Positions 45,371 through 56,400 of a stretch of 64,000 nucleotides of DNA are shown here, piece by piece (positions within the stretch are counted from its first letter, which is position 1; each line of letters starts with the position of its first letter). A program made the translations under genes and the position numbers. The stretch spans positions 930,001 to 994,000 of the forward strand of contig JAFEKR010000017.1 in NCBI GenBank assembly GCA_019022495.1, written 5' to 3'. The stretch is from Epichloe hybrida (lineage: Eukaryota > Ascomycota > Sordariomycetes > Hypocreales > Clavicipitaceae). Under the pieces are notes generated by a model that made no database searches, was not told the origin of the DNA, and saw only the letters and a list, made by a program, of their open reading frames with translations.

Positions 45371-46678
45371 AATATATAATTTAAGCTTTTTATTAAAATA
45401 AAATAAGTAAAAAGCATAGTAAGATATAAGTAAGTTATAAGTAATAAGGGATAAGGTAATTATAAAAAAGGCCTAGCCTTATTAGCTACTATTATACTCT
45501 AATTAAAACCCTTATTAGACTATTTACTAAATAATAAAAGAAAAGATACTTATAAGAAGGGGAGTCTTATAGGAAACCCTTCTATAGTTACCCCCTTATA
45601 TGTTAAAATAATGCTATTATAAAGAAGGTACTTAGCGCTCTTACTCTAATTCTCCTAAACTACTACCTTTATTACCTAGAAAAACTAGTGCTTTACTACC
45701 CCCTAGGGTATAAATCCTAAATTATAATATTATAGCTAAAAAGTTATTTTTCTCTTCTAGAAATTATAATATATAATATAGTTTAGCTATAAAAAGTTAG
45801 TAAATAAGTAGCAAAGGAGAAGTAATAACTTATAATCCCTAGGGTAAAGGTAAGATATAGAGTAAGTAAAGGTCTAGAGAATATATAATAAAATATACCT
45901 AATAAACCTTAGTAGCCCTAGTTAAACTAAAGGAAATATAATAAGCTATGTTAGTGTAATTAAACCCTAAAATAAGGTTTAGATAATAAGTACTAAAATA
46001 GCGGTGGGTTACCTTAGAAAATATATAATTATTAGGGTTATTAGGGTTCTAATTACTTAGGGTATTTATTAAAGTTTTTACCTAATTAAGAATAGTAAGA
46101 AAATCTAGAAAATCCCCTTATATAGTTAGCATTACCTAAGAGATATAGGTAATTAGGGACTAAAAGAGCAAAGAATATAATATACTTACTATCTTATAAG
46201 TATTACTATATTTAACACACTAGATATAACACTTTAAATGTTTCTCTTTAATAATAGTAGTTAGCACGCTAGGGAATTAATAGTTAATCTAAGGGATATT
46301 AGGCTTAGCTAGAGAATTCTTCTTAAAGTTTATGTAACCTATGCGTAAATAATATATATAGGAACATTCTCTTAAATAGATATTAAGGATAGCTATAATA
46401 ATAATACTCTTAATGCTTTCCTTATCTAATTCTATTCTAATAATAAAGTAAGTAGTAAAGGTAAAGGTATAGTAACTAATAATATAATAGTATTTAGGGA
46501 AAAGTTTACTATAGATAAGAAAGGGAAAAGTTAGTAATATAATAAGGAGTTATAGGTGAATTTATACTTAAACACTAATATTATTTATTATTATTTTAGT
46601 ATAGCTATTACTTAGTAAATAGCTATATAGTACTTACTAAAAGCTATTTAGAAGCCTAGCTAAAAGTAAGGGGGTAAT
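45371..46678 (+). other. 3' non-coding part of Gypsy-2
   Basis: About 1.3 kb from the chromodomain to a GGGGG-containing purine tract (about 46664-46675). No domain recognised; unusually long for a 3' UTR, so a decayed extra frame is possible. Confidence 0.45.
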
Positions 46679-46880
46679 TATAAGGCCTTACTTATAACAC
46701 TAGCATGCTAGCACACTACTAGGCAAGCGCACTATACCCTAGGGCTAGGTTTATATAACACTAGCGAGTTACTAGCTATAAGTTAGCGACTTGCACGCAT
46801 AACACACTTAGACCTAGCAAGCTTCAGTCAATATACAAACGCCCCTATACCTCTTGCCTAGCTATCCCTCTGTTCTCACA
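46679..46880 (+). repeat. 3' LTR of Gypsy-2
   Basis: 202 bp, TATAAGGCC (decayed TGTGAGGCC) to TTCTCACA, followed by GCTTT. Confidence 0.92.
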
Positions 46881-47402
46881 GCTTTATAAGTAAATATTAA
46901 ATACTATAGCTAGTATATCTAAATATTAAATAGTTAAGTATATATACTCCCTAGGCTTTAAAAGTCTTACTAAAGACCTTAATAAGGTAATTACTATTAT
47001 AGAATTAAATAGGAAAATTACTTAATACCTTTAGTACTAAGAAAAAAAACCCCTAGAGGCTATATTTACTAATTATTAGTATAGATTATAATCCTATAGA
47101 GAAGGAAGCTATAATAAAAGAAGCCCTAGGCCTAGCCCTAAGCACTGCTTTATATATAATAAAAATAGCTACTAGTTCTCTAACTACTTTACTAAAGAGT
47201 ACTAAAAAGAGAAAGACTACTAGTAGGCTAGTAAAATATATTAAATAGCCTCTTTAAAGAAGAGATTCTAGGTATTTCTTACCTTTTATAAAGGGTAAGA
47301 TAATAATAAACCTAATAATAACTCTAGTTAGGATTAGAAGCTATATCTTATAGCTTATATAAAGGCCTAGGATAATAATAATAATAAGGTAAAGAAGCTA
47401 CT

Positions 47403-47668
47403 TGTTGGTTACACCAAGGTCCTGCGTAGGTAAAAGGGTAATCCCATATAATTGAAGTCGATGATAGTTAATTGAATTAGCTAGGAAGGAAAGAGGGAGA
47501 AGAGAGGGAAAGTCTAGATGCTAGGAAAGTAAGCGAAACCTATATATAAGGCAAAAGAGGGGGTGGCGAATTAATGCAGCCAATTGCATCGCATATATCA
47601 CGCTAGACTCATAATTCAGTCTAGTCTTTGGCTACAATTAAACTAATAAAGATCTAAAGGAATTAACA
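47403..47668 (-). repeat. 3' LTR of A-4
   Basis: 266 bp, TGTTGGTTACACCAAGG to GGAATTAACA on the plus strand; the best preserved outer boundary of family A besides A-5. Confidence 0.88.
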
Positions 47669-47799
47669 CTAGTAGTCTCTCTTTTTTTCTTTATAGCTAA
47701 AGAGCTTAAAAATATAATAAAAAGCAAATTAAAGGAAAGTGTATATAAGTAATTCCCTCAATAGGAATCCGCTACTCTAATTAGCTATTATAGCATTAG

Positions 47800-48060
47800 T
47801 TAATTAAATTAATCCATTAGTCCTTACCTAAGCTCCTGTCTTCTAATATTATAGGTCTCTTTACCTATCCTTTAACATAAATCATTAATTCATTCGAATT
47901 AATTAAAGAGAAAAGTAATAAATTTAGTAATGCTTTTGTTATTACATCCGCTAGATTATCGTTGCTATTAATCCACCTAACTTCGTAAATCTCGTGCCTC
48001 TTGTATAATTAACAAAGAGCTATAATATTAATTATTAGTCTCTTCTCCTTCGTGGTTCCT
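47800..48060 (-). pseudogene. C-terminal RNase H remnant of A-4
   Basis: The minus strand near 48000-47930 reads YEVRWINSNDNLADVITK, the conserved C-terminus of Copia RNase H in fungi. The same region in A-5 is at about 52990-52920. Fragment only. Confidence 0.7.
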
Positions 48061-48072
48061 AGCTTTATAAGG

Positions 48073-48600
48073 GTCTTAAAGGTCCTGAGGGTCTCGTGTC
48101 TTAATAAAGATCTCGAGGGTCTCGTGCCTCCTTACTGCCAATAATCTGAATCAACCGTGATAGCTAGCAGGAACAAGCCTACGTGCGTACGCGACGTATG
48201 CCTCCGCGATAGATGCGTTCGTAATGTGTTATCCCTCTCGTGGCTTTCTATCTTAAAGCGTTATTTAATATCGCACGTAGGCATCAGGTCTTGACGATCC
48301 TCGCGTTCAACGGCTTGTTATTGATCTTCAAGGTCTTCAGGTGATTGCTCTTGACGATCTTTGGCAATCTCTCTAGTGGCTTGTCGGACCTCTTCCTCTG
48401 CGAGGAATGCTTCAATTAGCATCCCCTCAGCAACGATCTCTTTAATCAAGGCGTCAGCCACGATTCCTTCAATCAACGCCTTAGCCGCGATCTCTTCGAT
48501 CAACGCTTCGGCCTGGTCCTCAGGGTCTTCAGGGTCTTTAGTCATAGGCCACGATGATCTTCTCTCTTCTTGCATCACCTATTATAGGGCAGCCGTAGCT
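48073..48600 (-). other. GC-rich foreign segment in A-4 with a small repeat-bearing frame
   Basis: Non-RIPped, CpG-containing sequence with no counterpart in the full-length A-5. It carries an 86-codon open frame, 48318-48578 (minus), encoding an acidic, Ala/Ile/Glu-rich helical polypeptide. Its middle is built of 9-residue repeats (ALIEEIAAK, ALIEGIVAD, ALIKEIVAE), produced by 27-bp DNA repeats at about 48440-48520. There is no known domain. It may be captured host sequence or a lost variable part of gag; expression is not supported by evidence here. The overlapping plus frame (48361-48612) is its shadow. Confidence 0.6.
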
Positions 48601-49198
48601 AAGAGGCCTTAACCTTAAGCAACGTAAACACCACTATCTCGTAGGGAGCTTCGTAGCTCTTATATAATATTACTATTAGCCCTTGCGAAGGTATTCCCAG
48701 ACTAGCCTTCAAAGTCCTCTAGGAATAATTCCCAGAGGTTATCGCCTCTCTAACCTTAATACCCACTAAGGTTAATAAATTTCGCAATCCGGTTATTAAG
48801 CTTAAGCTACATAGCAGTCTCTAGATCTAGCTTAACGGATTCTTTCTAGTCTTTTATAAGGGTATAGGAAAGAGGTTGTAATTGCCTTGGCAATTTATCC
48901 TTTAAAGGTCTTACTTAGGGCATTGTGAAGGCAGAAGAAAAGAGAGGGGGGGGGTCTCTGTAGATGCCTATTAAAAGGAACAGAGAAAAGGTTATTCAAT
49001 TGTATCAGACAATATTGTTGGCAATAGTCGTGATGATTGATTTGAGTCAGCTAGCCTAGCTGAGGTTATTTAACGTTAGGTTCGAAATAAATGCCTTACG
49101 GCAATAGATTTGGTTAGTTAGTTGGTTTTCTCGTGATAGACAATAAAATCAATAATTAATAGTAATATCCCGGATAGATATAACGAAGTTATATGATA

Positions 49199-51036
49199 TA
49201 TCTTACCCTTGCCCTAGGGATTATAAGTTATTACTCCTCCTTTACTACTTATTTACTAACTTTTTTATAGCTAAACTATGCTATATATTATAATTCCTAG
49301 AAGAGAAAAATAACTCTATAGCTATAATATTATAATCTAGGATTCATGCCCTAGGGGGTAGTAAAGCACTAGTTTTTCTAGGTAATAGAGGTGGTAGTTT
49401 AGGAGGATAAGAGCAAGGGCACTAAGTACCTTCTTTATAATAGTATTATTTTAATATATAAGGGGGTAACTATAGAAGGGTTTCCTATAAGACTCCCCTT
49501 CTTATAGGTATCTTTTCTTTTATTATTTAGTAAATAGTTTAATAAGGGTTTTAATTAGAGTATAATAGTAGCTAATAAGGCTAGGCCTTTTTTATAATTA
49601 CCTTATCCCTTATTACTTATAACTTACTTATATCTTACTATACTTTCTACTTATTTTACTTTAATAAAAAGCTTAAATTACATATTAAGTGCCTTCTATA
49701 TCTTCTAACGCTACCTATTAATTATATTTACTTAGCTAGCCCTTCTATTTTACTAGGTATTTATTACCTTTATATATTTTCCTATAATCCCTAACTTCTT
49801 TAACTTTAAACTTATTATTATTATCTTTAAGTAATGTAATGTAATGTAATGTGTAATTACATTAAGTTATAGTACTTTACTTACGCTTTAGTAGCCCTTA
49901 CCTAGTTATATACTAGTTTCTCCCTAACCTTATATAGCTTTTTAATATATATATAAGCCTCTAGGACCTCCCCCTCTATACTCTTACCCTTAAGAGTAAG
50001 GTAAAACTTAGGTAAATAGCCTATAAAAGTGTAGTTAGGGGAGTAGCCTATTATCCTATTAATAGTATTATTATATATAAATTAGGCTATTAGAAGTAGC
50101 TTTAGCTATAGTTATTAGTTCTCTTTAATAAAATATTATAAGTAATACTTAAGTACTTAATTTATTCTCTTTATTTACCTATTAGTTTAGGGGTAAAACA
50201 CTATTAAAAGCCTTCGCTTTATATATAACTAGTAACATACCTCTAACTAGAATTAGCTTGTAAATACTAACCCTCTATTAGATATAATACCCTCTAGCGC
50301 TCTAAATTATAGCTTAATCTCCTTATAAAATAACTTAACTAATTTAGCTATATTAATTATAGTCTTTATAAAAAGAAAGACAAAGTACTTAGTAAATTAG
50401 TTTATAATTACTAGGATTACATTAGTTTCTCGCTTGCCTAGTCACACTAGTAGTAAACCTATAATAAAGTCTATTAAGATCTTTACCTACGGTTACCTTA
50501 GTATTAGCAGTAATTTAAGGCTTCTATAGGGGTAGTGCTATCTTACTACTACACACTAGTATACTCCACAGCTAGATATATAGTCTAAAATAGCTTTACT
50601 TATTACTAGCTACTAATAGTAATATTTTAGTAGCTCTAGAGTATATTTAGTCCTAAAGTAACTTACTAATAAATTATTATAGTGTAACTATAGAAGCTTC
50701 TATTATAAGATAGGCTCCTACAGAATAACTACCTAGTCTTTATATATTAGGAGGCCCCTTATACTATATAACTATAGGCTAGCTTTTCCCTTCCCTTTTA
50801 CTTAGGAGTTAACCTTACCTCCATGCTTTTGTAAATCTAGATCTTAGTTCTATACCTTCTATAGTAGTTACACTAATAGTTTATTTACTATAGATTAGTA
50901 GGGATTTAGTAATATAATAGCCCCCTAAATTACTTATACTATACTAATATCTTAAACATACACTATCTTCTCCTTAAAATCACCCTTATTTAGCTAACCT
51001 ATTACTAGATTTATAGTAGCTAACTAGCCTTCCACC
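49199..51036 (-). mobile_element. Gypsy-2-like fragment: integrase, chromodomain and 3' part
   Basis: Aligns inverted with Gypsy-2 from about 45862 to 43790. Integrase remnants at about 51000-49900, chromodomain remnant at about 49800-49700. About 270 bp between them are missing and replaced by a 35-bp TAATG-repeat filler near 49831-49865. No LTR; cut at the left by A-4 and at the right by hAT-3. Confidence 0.8.
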
Positions 51037-51114
51037 CAGAGCATCACATTACATTACATTACATTATGTAATGTTTGTAATGTAATGTAATTATTACACA
51101 TTACATTACATTAC

Positions 51115-51219
51115 ACATTACATTACATTACATTACACCCCCCTTTCACACATTACATTACATTACATTACACCCCCCTTTCACACATTACATTACATTA
51201 CATTACACCCCCCTTTCAC
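51115..51219. repeat. 35-bp tandem repeat at the left end of hAT-3, three copies
   Basis: Each unit has four CATTA steps followed by CACCCCCCTTTCACA; the C-runs start at 51138, 51173 and 51208, an exact 35-bp period. Confidence 0.92.
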
Positions 51220-51479
51220 ACATTACATTACATTACATGTAATTATTTGTAATTAAATGTAATTATTTTTTATTTTTTAATATTTAGGTAAAGTAATTAG
51301 AAATTAATAGTAAGAAATAACTTAAATAATTAGAAAAGTATATATTAGGTTTCTTAAAATATAGATTAAGGTTAAATTACTATACTAATCTTAATTATAA
51401 CCTATAAAACTAATAAAACTTACTTTTTAAGCTTATTTCTTAGAAAAATATTAAAAACTTACTTTTAAGTATACTTATT

Positions 51480-52150
51480 TTAATAGAAAATCATATATAT
51501 TTAAGTAAATAAGCTATAAAGAAGTAAGTACTATAATTCATAAGGCTTACTTTAAACCTACTTTTAAGTATACTTTCTTTTTAATAAAAAATCATATATA
51601 TCTAAGCAAATAAGCTATAAAGAAGTTAATACTATTATTAGTAAGACCCACTTTAGACCCACTTTTAAGTATACTATCTTTTTAAGAGAAAATCATAAAT
51701 ATCTTAGCAAATAAGCTATTAAGAAGTTAATACTATAATTAGTAAGACCCACTTTAGATCCACTTTTAAGTATACTTTCTTTTTAATAAAAAATCATATA
51801 TATCTAAGCAAATAAGCTATAAAGAAGTTAATACTATTATTAGTAAGACCCACTTTAGACCCACTTTTAAGTATACTATCTTTTTAAGAGAAAATCATAA
51901 ATATCTTAGTAAATAAGCTATTAAGAAGTTTATACTATAATTAGTAAGACCCACTTTAGACCCACTTTTAAGTATACTATCTTTTTAATAGAAAATCATA
52001 TATATCTAAGTAAATAAGCTATAAAGAAGTTAATACTATTATTAGTAAAACCTACTTTAGACCCACTTTTATATATACTTTCTTTTTAAAAAAGAAATTA
52101 TAAATATCTAAGCAAATAAGCTATAAGTAAGTTATACTATTTAGTAATAC
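51480..52150. repeat. Internal minisatellite of hAT-3, about six units of ~100 bp
   Basis: Each unit contains GACCCACTTTAGACCCAC, then TTTTAAGTATACT and an AAATAAGCTATAAAGAAGTT-like block. Starts are spaced about 98-102 bp. Outer units are decayed by RIP. Confidence 0.88.
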
Positions 52151-52399
52151 TTACTTTTAAACTTACTTTAGAAAATACCTCTTTTTTAAAAGAAAACTAT
52201 ATATAACTAGGTAAATAAGCTATAAAAAAGTTAGTTATATTATAAATAAACCTTATTTTTATACTTAATTTTTATTTATACCTTAAATACACTATATTAT
52301 TATTTTATAGCTTTAAATTCTTATAAACCTAAATAACTTACTAGCTTTTTAATTACCTTTACTAAAAAGAAAGAAACTTTTATTTTTTAAAAGTATAAT

Positions 52400-52659
52400 T
52401 GTTAGTTACACCAAGGTCCTGCGCAGGTATAAGGGTAATCCCGTATGATTGAAGTTAATGATAGTTAGTTAGCTAGCTAGGAAAGAGAGAGAAGAGAGGG
52501 AAAGTCTAGATGCTAGAAAAGTAAGCGAAATCCGTATGTAGGGCAAAAGAGGGGGTGGCGAATTAATACAGCTAATCATATCGCGTGCATCACGCTAGAC
52601 CTATAATTAGTCTAGTCTTTGGCTATAATTAAACTAATAAAGATCCGAAGGAATTAATA
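52400..52659 (-). repeat. 3' LTR of A-5
   Basis: TGTTAGTTACACCAAGG to GGAATTAATA on the plus strand. The purine-rich minus-strand stretch ending GACTACTAG, just inside the element, is the likely polypurine tract. Confidence 0.9.
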
Positions 52660-52899
52660 CTAGTAGTCTCTCTTTTTCCTTCGTGGCTAAAGAGCTTAAA
52701 AACGTAATAAAAATTAGATTAAAGGAAAGTATACACTAGTAAATCCCTTAATAGGAATTCGCTGCTTTGATTAGCTATTGCGGTATTAGTTAATTAAATT
52801 AATCTGTCATTCCTTGCCTAAGCTCCTGTCTCCTAATATTATAAGTCTCTTTACTTATTCTTTAATATAAATTATTAATTCGTTTGAATTAATTAAAGA

Positions 52900-55800
52900 G
52901 AAAAGTAATAAATTTAGCAATGCTTTTGTTATCATATTCACCAGATTGTCATTACTATTAATCCATCTAACTTTGTAGATCTTATGCCTTTCGTATGATT
53001 AACGAAGAGCTATAATATTAATTATTAGTCTTTTCTCCTTTATAGTTCCTAGCTTTATAAGATATTTATATAATAAAAAAGAATTAGTATAGAGAATTAT
53101 AGGAATTTAAGGTATCTTTAATTAATCCGTGATCTAATGTAAAGTCGTGGAAATCGCGTAGGCGATATCTGCGCCTTGAACTATGCTATATAACTTAGAG
53201 GTAAGTGCGCTATAAGTGACTCTCTTACTCTTTGTTAAGCTGTACGTAATAATATTACCTTTTATAATAAAGGTATTGTTATCTTGTATTATCTTGTTAC
53301 TGATTATAATCACGTATCCGATCTATGAGCTCAGATCCTTGTTATTAGTAAGCGATTTATTTATAAACACAAAGAGCTTTGCCTCCTTAAGAACTAAAGG
53401 AATGTATTATAGTTTATGTTATTAATTCTTAATTTACTACTTAAGGCGTTTATTAAGGCATGTAATATCTTCCCTAGAGGGTTCTTAGTGTTAAGCTGTA
53501 ATTAATAGGTTATAGGAAGCTTCTAGTTAATACACAGTTGTAATGTAGCTTCCTTAGGCTTATTATTTTACATAGTCTTGCTTTACTATTAGGGATTAAG
53601 GATTAACTTCCTTAATCTTCTAACTCTAGCCTTTCTAGGTTAATATTAGCAAGTTATTAGTGTTCTAGGTTAAGATATAACTATTAAAGATAAGGGGATT
53701 CTTAGTGGTTAATTATTACTTTTCTTTAGCTATAAAATTAGCCTTCTAGAGCTCTTTCTTTTCTTTTTAGAAGAAGTTATTATTGCTTAGTCCTAATGTA
53801 TTGTTAGTTTGCATTCTAATAATACTAAAGAGATTCTTATTATTTAGGGCTATAATTAATAAGTAGGGATTGTAGGTTAAGGTTGTTATATTAAGGTTAT
53901 CCCTATGGTAATGGAAGTATATTACCTACTAGTAGGTTCTAGCCTCTGCGATCCTATAAAGAGGTCTAATTAATTTAATTACAGTCCCTTCTAGAAAGAG
54001 ATATGTAATTTGCTTTGGTAATCTCACGATAATTAGCCTCATTAGCACCGTGTGTAATTAAGTGTAGGCTTGTGTAATATTGTGAATCTAAAGGTAAATG
54101 CCTCTTTTTCTTAATAATAAAGCAATAGCTATGATAAGTCATTAGCTTGCTTGTTAAATTATTAGTAATTGTGTTAGGATAAATTCCTTTTGATTGTTAT
54201 TATAGCGTTATATAATAAGGCGGGATTTCTTGTATAGTAAGTCCGTCCCTTTGCCTTTGATCTCTCTGACTATATGAGAATTAAAGATTCTATAACCTCC
54301 GTGCTTTACTAGGTTATACTTAATGAATTTAAACATATTATAAGCTTATAAAGCATTAATCTTAGCTTAATTAAATTACTTGAAGGGTTTTCCTAGGGTT
54401 ATAATCTTCCCTTCTTAGTGGAGTTAAAGAGTAAGGTTCTAATTAGCCTTTTCCTTTACTATAAGAAATACTATATTTAGTATCCCTCTAGCTATAGCTT
54501 CTTAAATAAAGGCCTCCTCCTAATCTTTGTTTATAAGTATATAGAGCTAAATTAGGCTAATATTCTTCTTAGGGCTATAAGGTTTTCTTTTCCTTGCTTT
54601 TATTCCTTTAGGGTAATGTAGTAAGTCTTTAACTTAATAGCTTCCCTTTAGGGCCTTCTAGGCTTTATAAGCTTTTTCTTTAGACTCTTCTACGCTTATA
54701 AATTAGACTATAAGGGCCTTTCTTAGTCTCCCTTATTTTCTCTTAGCTAGTGCCTATAGCTCTTTGCCTTCTTCTATTAGGGAATCTTTTTTAGTAGTAG
54801 TGGTTAGTTATATAGTTACTTCTTCCTTTATATTATTAGGCTTTATCTCCTACTACTCTAGTCCCTTTATAATACATAGGTCTTTATAGTAAGGCTTTAC
54901 TACTATAGAGCAGAACTTTACTAGGCTATAAGGTATATTAACTATATAAGTCTCTTTATTAGTAGTAAGTAGCTTATAAGGGCTATGCTAGCTACCCTTC
55001 TCTCTTTACACGCGTATATTAGCCTGTAGGGGTAGCTAATATATAGGTGTTATATTAGGGCTATTCTAGGCTTTAAGGGTATTATAGACCTGCTATAAAG
55101 CTAGATAGTGGTGGACTTTATTAGTAGCTTTATGAATTACTTTAGCATATTAAATAACAAAGACGCTTAGTAGTAACTTATCTATTATTTATAGGTAGCC
55201 TCTAAAGACTAGTAAGGTTAGGATAATACTGTTTAGGCCTGTAAAGTTATTAATTACTTTAATAGCTATTTAAAGATATTACTCTAGCGTAAGTTCCATC
55301 CTAATTAAGTCTATAATAATATTATAAGCTTAGTGTAAAGGTTTGTAATATCTCTTAACCTTTCTAATGCTATTATAGGCTTTAATTAGTATCTTATTAG
55401 TCTTAATTAATATTAGTTAAGCATAGTGCTTAAACTTAGCGGAAGCGAAGTTGTTACTAGCGTTATATATAATCTATTCTAGAGGTCTAAGATAAGTATT
55501 AATCTAATATTTGCGGATGGCATCCTAGATATCTTAAGCTTTTTACTTCCTTAGATTAAGGAATTAGGCTACCTAGAATAATATTACTAAATTAATGATA
55601 TAAAGTACTAGTTAGCCATTGATTTACATAATATTAATGATAATCTTATAGTTAAATTTATAGTTATCTTTAGTTATAAACTTGAATTAACTAGGGGCCT
55701 TTCTATGTATTTAGTAATAGTAGTAGACTTTAGTTAATTCCTTAATTACCTAGTGTTTAACTTTGTAACTAGCTTAGTAAAGGATCTTTATAAGTTATTA

Positions 55801-56400
55801 AACAGAAAGGTAACTAAGTTAACAATGTAATTAATAGATATCTCCTTCTAAAAGGTAGAAGGCAACTGTTTCTCTCGCTTCTAGTAATTACTAAGGATAG
55901 CCTTATTATCACACGATAGGTATAGTCTTATTGCCTTAGATAAGTATATTAGTGAGGTTATTAATCTTAACTTATATTTTATTTATATTAGTAATTAAGA
56001 AGAGAAAGGGGGTAGCTATGTTAAGGATATAGAATTTAAGCTCTCTAAGTTCTATAGGCATATAAAGGATTTCTCTTATAACTACTAATCTAGCGCTAAA
56101 TATAATAATTTAGGGTTTATAAGGGGTTACCTTTAATAAAGGTATTAATCTTAATAGAGCCTTTACTTATGCCTTTCCTATAGTTAACTTTCCTATAGCG
56201 CTAGTGTTAGGTATAATCCCTCTAAAGACCTCTTTAGAATAGCATTCTTTAGAGATATAGTAAATTCAGCCTTTATTACACTCTTATAGCTTATAAGGCT
56301 CTTACCTAAGGAATACATATTAGAAGGCTTGATTATTTAGGGTTACAAGGATATTAATATTAGTAGCATTATAGTTAGTCTATAATCCAGAGTAAAAGAA
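52900..56400 (-). pseudogene. pol pseudogene of A-5 (integrase, RT, RNase H)
   Basis: Integrase C-terminal part at about 55300-55180 (minus) reads AIKVINNFTG and LTLLVFRGYL, motifs also found in the right-end element at about 63520-63600. Reverse transcriptase at about 54550-53500; near 53960-53800 it reads YRIAEARTYW and a RMQTNNTLGLSNN stretch, where TDDT has become TNNT. RNase H at about 53300-52920 includes a QGADIAYAIS-type motif (about 53180) and ends in the conserved W-I-N-x2-D-N-x-ADV region. Stops are frequent; not functional. A plus-strand frame at 53216-53425 is a shadow. Confidence 0.8.

Larger units (their letters stand above)
40338..46880 (+). mobile_element. Gypsy-2: full-length chromodomain Gypsy element (chromovirus, RIPped)
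   Basis: Two 202-bp LTRs (40338-40539 and 46679-46880) and a perfect 5-bp duplication, GCTTT (40333-40337, 46881-46885). Internal order on the plus strand: gag, protease, reverse transcriptase, RNase H, integrase, C-terminal chromodomain. This is the Tf1/MAGGY-like chromovirus layout of fungi. Coding is destroyed by RIP stops. A decayed 3' piece of the same family lies inverted at 49199-51036. Confidence 0.92.
39060..47402 (+). mobile_element. Copia family A copy A-3, internal fragment, interrupted by Gypsy-2
   Basis: 39060-40337 matches A-2 from about 29720 to 30990, and 46881-47402 matches about 30990 to 31500. So this is a plus-oriented piece covering the leader end, gag and the start of pol, with no LTR of its own in the window. 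Gypsy-2 sits in it. It is cut on the left by the Copia-2 LTR and on the right by A-4. All frames are broken. Confidence 0.78.
47403..49198 (-). mobile_element. A-4: family A derivative with pol replaced, 5' end missing
   Basis: On the minus strand, from right to left: family A leader (about 49197-48900), start of gag (48880-48600), a 530-bp GC-rich segment unrelated to A-5, the RNase H end (about 48070-47670), and the 3' LTR (47403-47668). About 4.5 kb of gag-pol present in A-5 (53064-57600) is absent. The 5' LTR is lost at the junction with a Gypsy fragment at 49199. Many CpGs remain, so RIP is weak here. Resembles a non-autonomous internally deleted retrotransposon. Confidence 0.75.

Noticed and set aside
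48361..48612. Plus-strand 83-codon frame rich in Ser/Ala/Ile
   Set aside because: Antisense of the 27-bp repeat region; the minus frame has the more protein-like repeat, and neither is proven.
49199..51036. A second full Gypsy element
   Set aside because: No LTRs, no reverse transcriptase region; only an inverted 3' part with an internal deletion.
53216..53425. 69-codon hydrophobic plus frame
   Set aside because: Antisense to RNase H of A-5; hydrophobicity comes from AT-rich codons.
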